Assembly (NCBI GenBank): GCA_009772895.1
Contig: WOUP01000011.1
Location: 1-64,000, forward strand
Source of the DNA: Puniceicoccaceae bacterium 5H
Lineage (GTDB): Bacteria; Verrucomicrobiota; Verrucomicrobiia; Opitutales; Oceanipulchritudinaceae
Length of the DNA stretch: 64,000 bases
Reading direction: 5' to 3'
Part shown: in pieces, positions 62,410 to 64,000 of the stretch
Layout: each line of letters starts with the position of its first letter
Position numbering within the stretch: the first letter of the stretch is position 1
Made by a program: the position numbers and the translations under genes
The notes under the pieces: model-generated
Databases searched by the model: none
The model's input: only the letters and a program-made list of their open reading frames with translations
Told to the model about the DNA's origin: nothing

Positions 62410-63141
62410 ATGAAATACGCTTTTCTCTCGTTTGCACTCCTTCCAGGTCTCGCGGCTACCGCTGCGGCGCAGACTTATGGCTTCGAAACCGACCTCTCCG
62501 GCTGGACGACCGGCGGCAATGTCGCGATCGAGGATGCCTCCACTTTCGGCCCCACCGCGACCGAAGGCAGCTCCTACGTGGTCCTCGACACCGGTGACCG
62601 TACGGTCGACATGGACTTTGGCGCCACGCCCACGCCCAACCCGACCGGTGTGACGGCGGCAGACCTTGGCCTGGGGCTGGACAAGTCGACCCTCGACGCC
62701 GCGTTCAGCATCGACTCCTACGATCTTTCGTACCTGTCGCGGACCTTCACGGTCAACGCGGGCGACACGATCACCTTCGACTGGAAGTTTCTCACCAACG
62801 AGTTTCCGGACGCGTTCAACGAGTTTAACGACACCGCGTTCTTCGCGACGAGTTTCGGCGATCTCGGCGCGCTGGCCCAGGTCAATTCGGCTTCCTATAT
62901 GGACTTTCCGAGCGCGATCGTGAGCTATGAAAGCGATTGGATGAGCGGCTCCATCACCGCCACTTCCTCAGGCTCCATGACGCTGCTGTTTGGCGTGGTC
63001 GACGATGGCGGCAATGAAGTGGCCTCCATGCTGGCGGTGGATAACCTGACCATCACGGCGGTTCCAGAGCCCTCCACCTATGCGGCGCTGGCCGGCCTGG
63101 GCGTGCTCGGCCTCGTTGTCTTGCGCCGTCGCCGCCAGTAG
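62410..63141 (+). CDS. PEP-CTERM sorting-domain surface protein
   Basis: 243 residues. Signal peptide MKYAFLSFALLPGLAATAAAQ, then a beta-sandwich extracellular domain of the choice-of-anchor type with YGFETDLSGWTTGGNVAIED, GDTITFDWKFLTNEFPD and LLFGVVDDGGNE. The C-terminus is VPEPSTYAALAGLG, a hydrophobic helix and RRRRQ: the PEP-CTERM tail processed by an exosortase and thought to place the protein in the envelope or polysaccharide matrix. Exosortase and the matching polysaccharide genes are not in the window. Confidence 0.9.
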   Translation: MKYAFLSFALLPGLAATAAAQTYGFETDLSGWTTGGNVAIEDASTFGPTATEGSSYVVLDTGDRTVDMDFGATPTPNPTGVTAADLGLGLDKSTLDAAFSIDSYDLSYLSRTFTVNAGDTITFDWKFLTNEFPDAFNEFNDTAFFATSFGDLGALAQVNSASYMDFPSAIVSYESDWMSGSITATSSGSMTLLFGVVDDGGNEVASMLAVDNLTITAVPEPSTYAALAGLGVLGLVVLRRRRQ

Positions 63142-63168
63142 TACGCCGCCTCGACCTTGATTTTGAGC

Positions 63169-63192
63169 AGGCCGGGAGCACCGGCCTTTTTT
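63169..63192 (+). terminator. Rho-independent terminator after the PEP-CTERM gene
   Basis: AGGCCGG / CCGGCCT with a 5-base loop (GAGCA) is followed by TTTTTT. 27 bases after the stop. Confidence 0.9.
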
Positions 63193-63213
63193 GTGCCCGT
63201 AGCCCAAGGCCGT

Positions 63214-63244
63214 AAAGAAAGCCCCCGGCGGCGGGCCGGAGGCT
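63214..63244 (-). terminator. Terminator of the nuclease gene
   Basis: On the minus strand AGCCTCCGGC / GCCGGGGGCT (one mismatch) with a 5-base loop is followed by TTCTTT, 45 bases after the stop codon. Confidence 0.7.
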
Positions 63245-63288
63245 GAGGAGACAGGAGAGCGAGAGAGGGCAGGCTGATCCGGTAGGGT

Positions 63289-64000
63289 TTAGAAGTGGAA
63301 GCGGGCCTCGATCGGGTCGTGGTCGGAGGAGCGCAAGGGCGTGCTGGCGTCGGCCTCGAGATTGGCCGGCCAGGCGGCGTTGACGTGCAGGATGTCCTGG
63401 CCGCGCAGGTTGTCGAGCAGGGCGGGGCTGACGATCAGGTGGTCCAGAACCTGGGCGTTGCCGACATACATGTAAGTGTAGCGGTCGTATTCCGGTACCT
63501 GCTCGATCAGGTTGGTCAATGCGGTGTCGCCGGTGGTGCCGTCGACCACGATGCTGACGGGGTTCTGGCCTTCGCCCGGCTCGTCGAAGTAGAAGTCGTT
63601 CAGGTCGCCACCGACGACGATGTTGGCGTCGGCGTTCTCCGCGAGCAGCTGGTTCACGTAGTCGCGCACCACCTGGGCCTGCAGCTTGCGCTGTTGTTCG
63701 GTTTCGCGAACAAAGGGTTCGCCCGTGCCCCAGAGCGCGCCGTCGCCGCCCTTGGATTTGAAGTGATTGGCGATCACGGTCACCTCTTCGCTGCCCAGCT
63801 GGAAGATGCCCACGTAGGGCTCGCGGCCGGGGCTGGCGGAGGCGGGCCCGAACGCGGCTTCCGTGCCCGGCACGAGGGATTCGGTGATGAGGAAGGCGTC
63901 GATCAGATCGACCGTATGGTCGTTGTAGAGGATGGCGCACTCGATGCCGCGACCGTCGCTGCTGCCGCCCGAGATGGCGACGTAGTCCGTGTCGGCGATG
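63289..64000 (-). CDS. Endonuclease/exonuclease/phosphatase-fold protein (C-terminal part)
   Basis: About 237 residues are in the window and the N-terminus lies beyond the right edge. The family motifs are FKSKGGDG, IVVGGDLNDF, the substrate-loop YMYVGNAQVLDHLIVSP and the final SSDHDPIEARF, with the catalytic Asp-Asn and His residues in place. Such enzymes are metal-dependent phosphodiesterases acting on DNA, lipids or inositol phosphates. Secretion or a fused surface domain cannot be judged. It converges with the PEP-CTERM gene across two back-to-back terminators. Confidence 0.9.
   Translation of the reverse strand, partial: IADTDYVAISGGSSDGRGIECAILYNDHTVDLIDAFLITESLVPGTEAAFGPASASPGREPYVGIFQLGSEEVTVIANHFKSKGGDGALWGTGEPFVRETEQQRKLQAQVVRDYVNQLLAENADANIVVGGDLNDFYFDEPGEGQNPVSIVVDGTTGDTALTNLIEQVPEYDRYTYMYVGNAQVLDHLIVSPALLDNLRGQDILHVNAAWPANLEADASTPLRSSDHDPIEARFHF

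Overview
The window is a GC-rich chromosomal segment, almost wholly protein-coding, with no rRNA, tRNA or CRISPR visible. The organism is most likely a member of Verrucomicrobiota, class Opitutia. This is an inference from a PEP-CTERM surface protein ending in VPEPSTYAALAGLG plus an Arg-rich tail, a cytochrome-b558 type succinate dehydrogenase, a DUF11 lipoprotein recalling chlamydial OmcB, and verrucomicrobial-type hypothetical genes.

Layout. 1-1191 (minus): N-terminal half of an FtsK-type DNA translocase running off the left edge. 1311-6568 (plus): manA, a small AsmA-like membrane protein, grpE, dnaJ, purN, prmA. 6720-20616 (minus): a long co-directional block that reads, in transcription order, birA, a Gld-type ABC transporter (ATPase, permease, GldG-like), a DUF4340 protein, a large AsmA-like protein, accB, accC, an Asp23-family protein, a methyltransferase-like protein, a membrane-anchored Asp23/AmaP-like protein and thiE. 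20783-24597 (minus): a small conserved protein, a PfkB/adenosine kinase, proA, nadC. 24838-27741 (plus): pyrG, the orphan tail of a PEP-CTERM gene, an aldo/keto reductase. 27831-28919 (minus): an unrecognised coiled-coil membrane protein. 29386-33750 (plus): sdhC, sdhA, a methyltransferase gene, sdhB. 33972-37074 (plus): DUF11 lipoprotein and argH. 37258-43856 (minus): tetR, outer-membrane factor, adaptor and RND pump of a tripartite efflux system. 43914-44791: an intact IS5-family element with a -1 frameshift transposase, inserted just upstream of tetR. 44866-47979 (minus): a DUF255 thioredoxin-domain protein and a ligase-associated exonuclease. 48069-50103: DUF445 protein, an orphan NadS-like antitoxin/regulator, a hairpin repeat block, a DUF3108 protein. 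50117-58896 (minus): glycogen phosphorylase, a large hybrid histidine kinase, mutL. 59034-63141 (plus): TPR membrane protein, ATP-dependent DNA ligase, DUF2959 lipoprotein, PEP-CTERM protein. 63289-64000 (minus): C-terminal part of an endonuclease/exonuclease/phosphatase-fold protein.

How the genes fit together. BirA would biotinylate AccB, whose carboxylation by AccC feeds fatty-acid synthesis. The Asp23 protein directly after accC repeats the accB-accC-yqhY order of Bacillus. GrpE and DnaJ are DnaK co-chaperones. SdhC, SdhA and SdhB form respiratory complex II. The tetR-first efflux operon looks self-regulated, with a palindromic operator candidate between tetR and the inserted IS. The metallo-beta-lactamase exonuclease and the ATP-dependent ligase belong to one known repair module but lie about 12 kb apart here. 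No large unknown system was found. The best leads are the acc-Asp23 block, the methyltransferase inside the sdh operon, the MutL with a lost endonuclease motif, the two PEP-CTERM loci, and a hairpin repeat family with a shared CATAGCGT tail.
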